This document shows, piece after piece, positions 1 to 7,627 of a stretch of 35,140 nt of DNA (positions within the stretch are counted from its first letter, which is position 1; every line of letters starts with the position of its first letter). Source of the stretch: Chitinophaga pinensis. GTDB taxonomy: Bacteria > Bacteroidota > Bacteroidia > Flavobacteriales_D > Crocinitomicaceae. The notes beneath the pieces were generated by a model. The model worked only from the letters and a program-made list of their open reading frames with translations. It was not told where the DNA came from and searched no databases. Location: assembly GCA_943324745.2 (NCBI GenBank), contig CALPMT020000032.1, forward strand, positions 1-35,140, given 5' to 3'. The position numbers were made by a program, and so were the translations under genes.

Positions 1-122
1 AAAAAAAAATAAAAAAATAAATATTGAATATAAAGATAATTTTTTTAATAGTAAAAAACATTTTACTAACAAAGTACAAATTACAATTAATAATAAACTA
101 ATTTCTAAAATAATAAATTTAA
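1..122. other. AT-rich stretch before the first gene
   Basis: Extremely A/T-rich sequence at the window edge with no ORF of note. It probably holds the end of an intergenic region upstream of the first SPASM gene. I cannot pick out a promoter with confidence. Confidence 0.4.
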
Positions 123-1235
123 ATGACTGATAAATGCATGATGGTTTTTGACTCTTGTAAAAGTATAAAAGGTTACAACAGAGGTATTATAATTGATTTT
201 CATAGATTTAAATATTTCTATGTTCCTAATACATTAATTGATTTCCTAAATGAAAATGACAGAATGAACTTAATTCAAATTAAAAAAAATTATATTGAAA
301 ATAAAGAAATAATCGAGGAATATTTAGATTTTTCGGAAAGTAACGAAATAATTACATTTACTGATTATTCATTAACAAATAACTTTCCTAAAATGAAAGA
401 AGAATTTTATTATCCAGGTTCTATTAGCAACATAATTTTGGATTTTAATTTATTAATGTATGATTTCGGTAATTTTTTAGTTGAAGCAGTTAATTTTGGA
501 GCAAGATTTTTACAAATAAGATTTTTTAATAAAGTTTCTTGTGATTTTTTAAATGACATTCTTTCAAGAGTATGTGATAAAGGTCTGTATTCTATTGAAT
601 TAATAATAAATTATGATGATTTATTTGAGAATAAAAATTTAAACTTAATAACAAAATTCAACTTAATTCAAAACATATTTTGTTATAACAGTCCCAAAAA
701 TGGATTAGAAGAAATTTACTCTAAGCAAATAATTCACTCTAAACAATCAAAAATTAATCTTCATCAATGCGGGTATGTATCAAAAAACAGTTTTTCTTTT
801 ACAACTGATCATTTCTTTGAAAGTAAAAAATATAATAGTTGTTTAAATAAAAAAATTTCTGTTGATGAATTTGGTGTTATAAAAAAATGCCCCTCAAGTA
901 TTGAAGTACTTGGATACGTAAATAATTTTGATTTAAATATAATTACAAATTTAAATGAATTTAGTAAATATGATTTGATAAATAAAGAGAAGATTGAAGT
1001 TTGTAAAGATTGTGAACATAGACATATTTGTACAGATTGCAGAATAAATGTTAGTGATCCCAAAAATATATTTTCTAAGCCTAAATTTTGTACTTACAAC
1101 CCATACATTTCAAAATGGGATGGTGAAGAAGGATATAAAACCTTAGCCGAATGTGGAGTCATATCCAACGAAAATGGTTTTTCTATCGACCATGATAAAA
1201 TTGCAGAAATAAATAAAGTTTTGTGGGGCGAATAA
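123..1235 (+). CDS. gwsS: Grasp-with-spasm SPASM-domain peptide maturase, copy 1
   Basis: 370 aa. The C-terminal third is a SPASM domain with the complete cysteine pattern: C240-x10-G251-x4-C256, then C294-x2-C297-x5-C303-x2-C306, then C323 followed by a YNPY motif. SPASM domains bind auxiliary 4Fe-4S clusters and contact peptide substrates in RiPP maturation. The N-terminal part shows no Cx3Cx2C radical-SAM motif, so the protein looks like a SPASM protein without a canonical radical-SAM centre. It aligns with the second copy at 6438-7502 along its whole length, with all SPASM cysteines at the same residue numbers. No ATP-grasp gene lies directly before it in the window; a partner may lie upstream, or it may share the downstream one. 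Its 3' end is duplicated at 2740-2865. The family call rests on motif and context; the reaction is not known from sequence. Confidence 0.85.
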   Translation: MTDKCMMVFDSCKSIKGYNRGIIIDFHRFKYFYVPNTLIDFLNENDRMNLIQIKKNYIENKEIIEEYLDFSESNEIITFTDYSLTNNFPKMKEEFYYPGSISNIILDFNLLMYDFGNFLVEAVNFGARFLQIRFFNKVSCDFLNDILSRVCDKGLYSIELIINYDDLFENKNLNLITKFNLIQNIFCYNSPKNGLEEIYSKQIIHSKQSKINLHQCGYVSKNSFSFTTDHFFESKKYNSCLNKKISVDEFGVIKKCPSSIEVLGYVNNFDLNIITNLNEFSKYDLINKEKIEVCKDCEHRHICTDCRINVSDPKNIFSKPKFCTYNPYISKWDGEEGYKTLAECGVISNENGFSIDHDKIAEINKVLWGE

Positions 1236-1506
1236 TAGAAGACAATAATTATTTAGAAGACAATAATTATTACCCATTCGCAATTTATAATTTCATCCAT
1301 TTTAACTTGAATATTATTTTCTTGCAATTTTTAATTATTTTTTCAGAAATAAATGTGCACAATTAAAGAACACACATAAAAAAATAAACTCTTAAAAACT
1401 AAAAAAGCACGTAAAAATATGCGCTTTCAAACGTATTCATCACGTGATTCAATAGGTAAAATTCAATTTTAGTTAATTGATATTCAAATTTATAAACATT
1501 TTTATT

Positions 1507-1514
1507 TATGTTCG
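1507..1514 (+). promoter_or_regulatory. Possible -7 element of the precursor leader, copy A
   Basis: TATGTTCG resembles the Bacteroidetes sigma-A -7 consensus TAnnTTTG with one change. It is conserved in the second copy at 3117-3124. A start just downstream would place the 1524-1551 hairpin at the very 5' end of the mRNA. No clear -33 element is seen, so this is tentative. Confidence 0.25.
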
Positions 1515-1523
1515 TGAAATTAA

Positions 1524-1551
1524 AAAAGGAAGTGCGGTAACACTTCCTTTT
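1524..1551 (+). promoter_or_regulatory. Perfect 11-bp hairpin in the precursor leader, copy A
   Basis: AAAAGGAAGTG pairs perfectly with CACTTCCTTTT around a 6-nt loop (CGGTAA). The A-run on the left and T-run on the right make it terminator-like in both directions. It lies about 130 bp before the peptide gene at 1683 and is kept unchanged in the second copy. It could be the terminator of gwsS, an attenuator, or an mRNA 5'-stabilising hairpin. Confidence 0.6.
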
Positions 1552-1682
1552 AAAGACACAAATTAACTCTGTTTTACCGAGCAGTTTATGAATGTGCAAT
1601 CTTCAGACAAGTAGTATGCCGAAAATGCTTGTATGAAAGATAAGAAATATTTTGGAGAGTAGGCTTTGTAAAATTTAATGAA

Positions 1683-1877
1683 ATGAAAAATTTGAAATTT
1701 AAAACATTAGGAAAAAACGAATTGGTTACTATTCAAGGAGGAAAAGACGTTAGAGGTATATTACTAGATATTGCAATAGGTATTATATTAGATGGTGTAG
1801 GTACTGTAATTAAAGAAACTGATCCAAGAAAATGGAATCAACCTGTATGTCCAACTGCTAGTGGAAGTAAGTGGTAA
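1683..1877 (+). CDS. Double-glycine leader peptide, class II bacteriocin-like precursor
   Basis: 64 aa. The first 20 residues end in ELVTIQGG and match the double-glycine leader consensus LSxxELxxIxGG, the substrate of C39 peptidases such as the exporter at 7628-9829. Cleavage after GG would release 44 residues: a hydrophobic, Gly-containing helix-like segment (ILLDIAIGIILDGVGTVI) followed by a polar Trp/Pro tail with one Cys. This resembles an unmodified membrane-active bacteriocin more than a graspetide core, which would be rich in Thr/Ser/Asp/Glu. The CPBP membrane protein 62 bp downstream is a plausible immunity partner. The mature activity is inferred. The start follows the long conserved leader region. 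Confidence 0.75.
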   Translation: MKNLKFKTLGKNELVTIQGGKDVRGILLDIAIGIILDGVGTVIKETDPRKWNQPVCPTASGSKW

Positions 1878-1939
1878 TGTAAATTTGAATTCATAAATAC
1901 TAATTAGACTAATACTTTAAAAAAAAGAATTTAAAATAT

Positions 1940-2446
1940 ATGATTAAAATATTCACTTTTATAGATCGAGTTACACCAAAAAATTATATACTGAAGTTGC
2001 TGAGCTTGACTTTTTATTGCATTTTTATTTCAATTTGTTTTAAATTACTTATTTCAGAAGTACTAAATCTGAAAATTGTTTTTCAAGGCAATATTACCTA
2101 CAAATTAATTAATAAAAATATATACTTACTTTTTGGAGTAATTGTACTTTTTGTTCCATTAATTGAAACAACGTTATTTCAATGGCTTCCCTTATTATTT
2201 TACAATTACTTTAAAGTATCTCAAAAATTCGACTATTTATTTATATTAATTTCAGGTCTGATATTTGGTTTAATCCACACATATTCCATTGGATACCAAA
2301 TAACAACGACAATTATAGGAGTAATTTTCATGATATTATCAATGTACTATGCAGATAAAAAAAAAAATTATTTCTTTCCAATCTTCTTCATTCATTTTGT
2401 AAATAATTTGAGTGTATTTTTGGTTCAAGTAGATAATTTTAAATAA
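1940..2446 (+). CDS. CPBP-family membrane protein (likely bacteriocin immunity)
   Basis: 168 aa, largely hydrophobic with about five membrane segments. CPBP (Abi) intramembrane protease motifs are visible: E76 in IETTLFQ (motif 1, canonical EExxxR, here with T for the second E and Q for the R), F109xxxH113 (motif 2) and H152xxxN156 (motif 3). Motif 1 is degenerate, so protease activity is doubtful. CPBP proteins are known as self-immunity proteins beside double-glycine bacteriocins (for example PlnI types). Its position just after the peptide gene at 1683 supports that role. The gene ends exactly where a stranded exporter fragment begins (2448), so it was probably inserted or carried in by recombination. 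Confidence 0.75.
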   Translation: MIKIFTFIDRVTPKNYILKLLSLTFYCIFISICFKLLISEVLNLKIVFQGNITYKLINKNIYLLFGVIVLFVPLIETTLFQWLPLLFYNYFKVSQKFDYLFILISGLIFGLIHTYSIGYQITTTIIGVIFMILSMYYADKKKNYFFPIFFIHFVNNLSVFLVQVDNFK

Positions 2447-2447
2447 C

Positions 2448-2711
2448 CTCCAACCTAACACCATCGATTGCGGTCCAACATGCCTTCGTATCATTGCGAA
2501 GCATTACGGTCGTTCCATCTCATTAGAAAAACTTCGCAGTCTTTCCGATACCACACGTAGCAGAAGTTCATTACAGGGAATTGCGGATGCCGCTGAAAAA
2601 ATTGGTTTTAGAACCTTAGGGGTTAAAATTGATTTCGAAGCATTAAGTGAACAGGCTCCGCTCCCTTGTATTGTTTTTTGGAGACAAAGCCATTTTGGTA
2701 TGGCTTATTAA
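2448..2711 (+). pseudogene. N-terminal fragment of a C39-peptidase ABC exporter gene
   Basis: The reading frame from about 2454 encodes 85 residues nearly identical to residues 8-90 of the intact exporter at 7628-9829, including the DCGPTCL active-site motif. It lacks a start codon (the first residues are replaced by the end of the CPBP gene). After the SHFG residues it jumps by a deletion to a TAA stop at 2709. One active-site-region residue differs (WRQSH here, WRHSH in the intact gene). It is a clear relic of duplication followed by deletion. Confidence 0.92.
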
Positions 2712-2739
2712 AAACCTATGTAATTAAAATCAAATTACA

Positions 2740-2865
2740 GTAAAATGGAAAGACGAAGATGGTTATAAAACTTTAGCTGAATGTGGGGTCATATCAAACG
2801 AAAATGGATTTTCAATCGATCATGATAAAATTGCAGAAATAAATAAAGTTTTGTGGGGCGAATAA
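2740..2865 (+). pseudogene. 3' fragment of a gwsS-type SPASM gene
   Basis: An in-frame remnant of about 41 codons ending in NKVLWGE and stop. It matches the end of the SPASM gene at 123-1235 with several mostly silent changes. The SPASM cysteines themselves are missing. It fuses to the exporter relic through about 28 bp of unrelated sequence and is the left end of repeat copy B. Confidence 0.92.
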
Positions 2866-3134
2866 TAGAGTACAATTATTATACTCATTCGCTATTTAAA
2901 ATTTAATCCATTTTAACTTGAATATTATTTTCATGCAATTTTCAATTATTTTTTCAGAAATAAATGTTCATAATTAAAGTACACACAATAAAAAGATCAC
3001 TCTTATAACCAAAAAAGCACGTAAAAATACGCGTTTTCAAACGTAGTCATTACGTGATTCAATAGGTAAGATTCAATTTTAGTTAATTGATATTCAAATT
3101 TATAAACATTTTTATTTATGTTCGTGCAATTAAA

Positions 3135-3162
3135 AAAAGGAAGTGCGGTAACACTTCCTTTT
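3135..3162 (+). promoter_or_regulatory. Perfect 11-bp hairpin in the precursor leader, copy B
   Basis: Same stem (AAAAGGAAGTG / CACTTCCTTTT) and same loop as the copy A hairpin at 1524-1551. The possible -7 element TATGTTCG lies just upstream at 3117-3124. Confidence 0.6.
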
Positions 3163-3294
3163 AAAGACACAAATTAACTCTGTTTTACCGAGCAGTTTAT
3201 GAATGTGCAATCTTCAGACAAGTAGTATGCCGAAAATGCTTGTAGGAAAGATAAGAAATATTTTGGAGAGTAGGCGAAGTAAAATTTAATAAAA

Positions 3295-3576
3295 ATGGAA
3301 AAAATAACTGATTTAAAGTTTCAAAAAATTTCATCAAAAGAGATGAATAACATTAATGGAGGTTTGTGGTTTGGAACTCAGACAACTGTAAGTGAACTTA
3401 ATGCAAATGGATCTAATCACTGGAACGGAGCCTCTACTCAAGTTACGAAATCACACAATAATTTTTGGGGTAACGACAATACCGATGCATACCTTAGTAG
3501 AAAAGGAACTAGTTGTAATAACATAACAATCGATAAATGGGGAAATGAATCTTCATGGTGTTTTAGTTTTGATTAG
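3295..3576 (+). CDS. Double-glycine leader peptide, likely precursor of the grasp-with-spasm system
   Basis: 93 aa. The 23-residue leader ends in KEMNNINGG and fits the double-glycine consensus. The released part would be 70 residues, rich in Asn, Thr, Ser, Gly and Trp, with scattered Asp/Glu/Lys and two Cys in the last 23 residues. Ser/Thr together with Asp/Glu/Lys are the residue types joined by graspetide-type ATP-grasp ligases, so it may be modified. The two Cys could instead form a disulfide in an unmodified bacteriocin. It is the first gene after repeat copy B and sits ahead of the secreted protein, gwsG and gwsS2. I infer that it is the substrate from position only. Confidence 0.75.
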   Translation: MEKITDLKFQKISSKEMNNINGGLWFGTQTTVSELNANGSNHWNGASTQVTKSHNNFWGNDNTDAYLSRKGTSCNNITIDKWGNESSWCFSFD

Positions 3577-3593
3577 TAAACTACATAATTTTG

Positions 3594-3616
3594 GGTGTGC
3601 TTAAGTCAAGCACACC
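3594..3616 (+). terminator. Hairpin between precursor gene and maturation genes
   Basis: GGTGTGCTT and AAGCACACC form a perfect 9-bp stem with a 5-nt loop, 17 bp after the precursor stop. There is no T-run behind it. It looks like a partial terminator or mRNA-processing/stabilising hairpin that would raise precursor mRNA over the downstream genes. Confidence 0.55.
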
Positions 3617-3646
3617 TATTCACTTATTTCGTTTTGTAATAAATTT

Positions 3647-5305
3647 ATGATAAAAAAATCATCTTTAATTTTACTTTTAGTTTTTAGTCCATTCTTAAGT
3701 TTGTTTTCTCAAAAGGAAGACGTTGTAAAAAATTATACCTTGGGTTGCTCAGCTTTAGTTGATTTAACAGACGACAATATTAGACTAAAATTTTCTTACG
3801 CCAATATAGACATATATAGTTATGTTATTTTCAATAACGATTTCTTGGTTTACAATGTAAAGAATAAAGTTGGTCTTGTCGATTTAAAAAATGGGTTAGA
3901 ATTAGATGCTTTTAATTTTAACGATTATAAAACTGATTATTCTTATATTAAAGGAATAAAAAATATTAAAATAATAAATGACACATTAATACATATCGGC
4001 TTTTTTATAAAAAAGGACAGTACTACTAAAAAACTGAACGATGATTTATTATTCTTGAAAGTAAAAGAAAATAGACTAACTACTTATTTTATTAAAAATG
4101 ATTTAACAAACTCGTTTAATCCTAAATTGGAATCGTTTAATACAAATGGAGGCTTAGAAGTATTGGAATTTGATCTTCAATTTGATAAATATTTTTACGG
4201 TTATAATTATTCACCTTATTGGAACAATTGTACTGGGATAAAAGATTGTAAAAAATATAAATATGCAGCATCAATTTATTACAAGGATTCTAAAGATTCT
4301 AGTACAAAAACGTTATTAGAAACAGAGTATAATAACCCTAAATATGCTACTTATTCTCCCCTAATATATCCAGTTGGAAATTCACTTTTATGTACATTTG
4401 ATATCGAATCTAGAGATTCTATAATTGTATTTGATAAAAACTTAAATATTCTTAAAAGAGGCAATTTTAAATCACTGTTTGAAAATAAATTGTTAATAGA
4501 AGAGAAGAGAAAAATATTATTTTACAATTTCATTCTTGATAATAAAACTAAATATATCTATATAGAAGTCGATTCACAAGACAGTATTTATAGATATAAT
4601 GATTTCTATAAAATTAACTTATTAGAAGATTTAGATTTTAATTTTTCAAAAATTTCTTCTTTTAAAACTCCAATAAAGTACTATAAAAAAGTTTTAATGT
4701 TAAATCAAATAATTTATGATAATATTCTATATTTCACATTAAAAAATCCTAATTTCAATGATAGGGGAATATATTCATATGACTTGAGCAAAATAAAATT
4801 TAATATTCCATTACAGTTTAAAGAACCACAAATAAAATCGTTTAATAACTCAGGATTATTTTATTCAAAGAATGATAATTCCAATAATTTTTACGACAAG
4901 CATAAAATAGCTCTTAAACGAGATATTAAAAAACTATATGTAGATGGAATAGTTGATAGAGATACTGTTGAATATCCTCAAAGTAGTTTATCTGATCTAT
5001 TTAGAAGTATTAACAAAGCTTTATTGAGAGAAGATTATAATTATATTAAATCGTATTTATTAATGTACAACAAATATGATTATCCGAATGAAAATGATTG
5101 GATACAAAAACAAATAACTACAGAAAACGAAGAATGGCGAAAAGAATCATTATTGTTTTTCAATCAATTATTAGAAGGGAAATACTTCATATCTAAAAGA
5201 TTTACAGATGATTCAATCATTATTTCATCTAAAAATACAGAAGTGTTTTTAAAAAAAATTGAAAATAATTGGTACATGGGATTAACAATAATTAATTATA
5301 ATTAA
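3647..5305 (+). CDS. Secreted protein of unknown function in the grasp-with-spasm cluster
   Basis: 552 aa. It begins with a clear signal peptide (two Lys, then a Leu/Phe-rich stretch, probable cut near residue 21 after LFSQ), so it is likely periplasmic or surface-bound. The body is rich in Tyr, Asn, Asp and Phe with repeated short beta-strand-like stretches, which would fit a beta-propeller-like fold. The last ~100 residues look helical, then strand. I recognise no catalytic motif. It ends one base before gwsG, so it is almost surely co-transcribed with the maturation genes. Possible roles are immunity, product handling or surface binding; none is shown by the sequence. Confidence 0.75.
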   Translation: MIKKSSLILLLVFSPFLSLFSQKEDVVKNYTLGCSALVDLTDDNIRLKFSYANIDIYSYVIFNNDFLVYNVKNKVGLVDLKNGLELDAFNFNDYKTDYSYIKGIKNIKIINDTLIHIGFFIKKDSTTKKLNDDLLFLKVKENRLTTYFIKNDLTNSFNPKLESFNTNGGLEVLEFDLQFDKYFYGYNYSPYWNNCTGIKDCKKYKYAASIYYKDSKDSSTKTLLETEYNNPKYATYSPLIYPVGNSLLCTFDIESRDSIIVFDKNLNILKRGNFKSLFENKLLIEEKRKILFYNFILDNKTKYIYIEVDSQDSIYRYNDFYKINLLEDLDFNFSKISSFKTPIKYYKKVLMLNQIIYDNILYFTLKNPNFNDRGIYSYDLSKIKFNIPLQFKEPQIKSFNNSGLFYSKNDNSNNFYDKHKIALKRDIKKLYVDGIVDRDTVEYPQSSLSDLFRSINKALLREDYNYIKSYLLMYNKYDYPNENDWIQKQITTENEEWRKESLLFFNQLLEGKYFISKRFTDDSIIISSKNTEVFLKKIENNWYMGLTIINYN

Positions 5306-5306
5306 G

Positions 5307-6260
5307 ATGATATTAATTTTTTCAATTGAAAGTGATACTTCAACAATAAATGTTGTCAAATGGTTAGAATATAAAAAAGCTGATTTTCTTGTTATTTTTC
5401 CTGAAGACATAATAACAATTGATGAAATCAATATATCACATGATTTTTTTTCTATAAAATCAAAGAAGATATATATAGATGAAGTTAAATCAATATGGTT
5501 TAGAAAATGGACAAAAGAAATAATAAACGTTGAATTATTTACAAATAGTTATAATGATAAAGTATATAATAAATCATTGAATAGCGAATTAAATGCTATA
5601 TCTAATTTATTATTTCAAATGTTAGCTAAGAAGTATTGGCTATGTAATCCAAGCGTATCAAATTTATCAAAAATAGAACAATACATATATGCAAAAAAAA
5701 ATGATTTGGAAATACCATATTCAACAGTTACTTCAAAAAAAACTATTTTGTTAGATTTACTAAAGAATCGTTCTATTATTACAAAATCTATAATTTCAAC
5801 ACCTAATTTTATTTTTGAAAAAGATCATTTTATAAATTATACAACACTTCTTTCAGAAGTAAACAACTATCCAGATAGTTTTATGCCAAGTTTATTACAG
5901 GAAAAAGTTGAAAAAGAAATTGAGATAAGAATTTTTTATTTAGAAAAGATTTTTTTCTCCTTTGCAATTATTCCTTCTATTAATGATATCAATGAAGTTG
6001 ATATAAGAAGGGTTTCTGAAGTAAATTCAGGGAGAATAATGAAATACAACTTACCATTGAAAATTAAAAAAAAACTTACACGATTTATGGAAGATATTAA
6101 TCTCAACACAGGTTCTATAGATTTATTAAAAACTGAAAATAATAAATATGTTTTTTTAGAAGTAAACCCCCAAGGTCAATTTGAATATATTTCCAATATA
6201 AGCAATAGTAATATTGATGAACAAATCGCAAATGTTTTGATTAAAAATGATAGAAAATAA
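5307..6260 (+). CDS. gwsG: Grasp-with-spasm ATP-grasp peptide maturase
   Basis: 317 aa, the usual size of RimK/MvdD-like ATP-grasp ligases. The C-terminal ATP/Mg site is visible: QEKVEKEIEIRIF (central grasp region, about 198-210), GSID with D272, and FLEVNPQGQ with E285 and N287 as metal ligands. The N-terminal IWFRKW segment (63-68) is like the W-x-R element of graspetide ligases. These enzymes use ATP to join Asp/Glu side chains to Ser/Thr (ester) or Lys (amide) in a ribosomal peptide. The next gene overlaps its 3' end by 14 bp and gwsS2 follows, the standard grasp-with-spasm order. The substrate is probably the 93-aa peptide at 3295. Confidence 0.88.
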   Translation: MILIFSIESDTSTINVVKWLEYKKADFLVIFPEDIITIDEINISHDFFSIKSKKIYIDEVKSIWFRKWTKEIINVELFTNSYNDKVYNKSLNSELNAISNLLFQMLAKKYWLCNPSVSNLSKIEQYIYAKKNDLEIPYSTVTSKKTILLDLLKNRSIITKSIISTPNFIFEKDHFINYTTLLSEVNNYPDSFMPSLLQEKVEKEIEIRIFYLEKIFFSFAIIPSINDINEVDIRRVSEVNSGRIMKYNLPLKIKKKLTRFMEDINLNTGSIDLLKTENNKYVFLEVNPQGQFEYISNISNSNIDEQIANVLIKNDRK

Positions 6261-6441
6261 AAAAAATAAATTGTTAGAACATATAATTGATAAAAAAGAA
6301 AATATGTTGACATTGTTCATGTTAGAGATGAATAAAATTCCTTATACTCCTCATAGTATTAAAACGACATATTGTAAAAAGCATAAATCAAAACAATATC
6401 AAGTTGGCTATTGGTACAAAAAGGTAAGAAATATATTATGA
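6247..6441 (+). CDS. Small protein wedged between gwsG and gwsS
   Basis: 64 aa, basic (many Lys), no membrane segment, one Cys. I do not recognise a family. It overlaps the end of gwsG by 14 bp and overlaps the start of gwsS2 by four bases (ATGA). Such overlap at both ends strongly suggests a real, translationally coupled gene rather than a chance ORF. Small basic proteins between RiPP maturases can act as adaptors or precursor-recognition elements, but that is speculation here. Confidence 0.6.
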   Translation: MIENKKNKLLEHIIDKKENMLTLFMLEMNKIPYTPHSIKTTYCKKHKSKQYQVGYWYKKVRNIL

Positions 6442-7502
6442 AAAATAATAAATATTTAATTTTATTTAATGATTGTATTCCTGTTTTAGGTTACAAAAGA
6501 AGTATAATATACAACATCCATTCTTCTCAATATTTTTTCATCCCAAATGAATTATATAAAATTCTATCTTACAAGCTTTCTAATTCAATAGTAGATATCT
6601 TAGATGATTACTCTATTGAAGATAGAACGATAGTTAACGAATATTTTTCGTTCATTATTGAAAATGAATTAGGTTTTTACCATTCTAACTCTAATGATTT
6701 TATTAGTATTGACCCTGTTTTTAGTAAACCAACTACTATAAATAATGCCGTTATTCAAATAAATCACTCTATTTTAGATAATTATATTGATCTTATATAT
6801 CAACTAGAGAATTTAGGTTGTGAATCAATTCAATTAATTTTTCCAGACTCTATATCTTATGCAGAGTTATTGAAATTTTTATCCTCTTTTAATACAAGTA
6901 GTATACTAAATATTGAACTTATGATTAATAAAAGTTTTCAGTTAGAAGAATGCCAATCGATCCATAAAGTTCAGCCAAGAATTAGTTCTTTCCATTTTTT
7001 TAATACTAGTGAGTTTAAATATGATTCCTACGAGTATTTTAACATTTTTCATAGTAAAAATGATGCATTTGATGATAGTAATTGTGGGGCTGTTTCACCT
7101 TCTTTTTTCAATTTTAATTTTATATCTTTTTTTGAATCCTTAAATACAAATTCCTGCTTAAATTGCAAGTTATCTATAGATAAAAATGGCTTTATTAAAA
7201 ACTGTCCATCAATGGATAGACATTATGGTCATATAAATAATACAAAACTAGATGATGTAGTTAAGCTTTCAAAATTTCAAAAATGGGGAAATTATAAAAA
7301 AGATGAAATAGACGTTTGTAAGGATTGTGAATTCAGGTATATGTGTACCGATTGTAGAGTTTTTATATCAGACAAAAATAATATATTATCACAGCCATCA
7401 AAATGTGGTTATAATCCATATATTGCTAAATGGAAAAATGAAGAAGATTGGAAAAGTGTAGCTGAATGGCGTTTTGAAAATCAAAATAGAACAGATGTTT
7501 AA
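6438..7502 (+). CDS. gwsS: Grasp-with-spasm SPASM-domain peptide maturase, copy 2
   Basis: 354 aa from the ATG at 6438. This start is preferred over the upstream in-frame ATG at 6411 because the N-terminus then lines up with the first copy and forms an ATGA overlap with the preceding gene. The SPASM cysteines are C240-x10-G251-x4-C256, C294-x2-C297-x5-C303-x2-C306 and C323, at exactly the same residue numbers as in the copy at 123-1235. No Cx3Cx2C radical-SAM motif is present. An extra Cys (243) lies in the first SPASM segment. It is in an apparent operon with gwsG and is probably its partner. Confidence 0.88.
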   Translation: MKNNKYLILFNDCIPVLGYKRSIIYNIHSSQYFFIPNELYKILSYKLSNSIVDILDDYSIEDRTIVNEYFSFIIENELGFYHSNSNDFISIDPVFSKPTTINNAVIQINHSILDNYIDLIYQLENLGCESIQLIFPDSISYAELLKFLSSFNTSSILNIELMINKSFQLEECQSIHKVQPRISSFHFFNTSEFKYDSYEYFNIFHSKNDAFDDSNCGAVSPSFFNFNFISFFESLNTNSCLNCKLSIDKNGFIKNCPSMDRHYGHINNTKLDDVVKLSKFQKWGNYKKDEIDVCKDCEFRYMCTDCRVFISDKNNILSQPSKCGYNPYIAKWKNEEDWKSVAEWRFENQNRTDV

Positions 7503-7627
7503 CATCAAGTCTATAACAACGTGAAACAACATTAAAGATTTAAGGATATTCAAACGTTTTAACTCGCTTTAAAATAAGTAAAGTTATTAATATCTGATTT
7601 CCATTAATTATCAATTTGAATTTCAGA

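Larger units (their letters stand above)
1111..1677 (+). repeat. Direct repeat copy A (gwsS 3' end + leader region)
   Basis: About 570 bp that recurs at 2740-3293. It covers the last ~40 codons of gwsS and the whole untranslated region before the first leader-peptide gene. Similarity is patchy at the 5' side but almost perfect over the last ~230 bp (about 1440-1670), so the part kept best is non-coding. This copy also has an 18-bp tandem duplication at 1237-1271 that copy B lacks. Confidence 0.9.
2740..3293 (+). repeat. Direct repeat copy B (gwsS 3' end + leader region)
   Basis: The second copy of the 1111-1677 segment, ending just before the second precursor gene. Its last ~230 bp are nearly identical to copy A, while the two peptide genes that follow are unrelated beyond the leader motif. 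This layout would let different precursor genes be swapped behind a common leader region. Confidence 0.9.

Noticed and set aside
1399..1599. Minus-strand ORF of 66 codons
   Set aside because: It lies in the duplicated leader region across the hairpin and its frame is broken in the second copy.
7616..7627. TTG start for the C39 exporter
   Set aside because: The ATG at 7628 gives the usual distance to the catalytic Cys; the four extra residues have no support.
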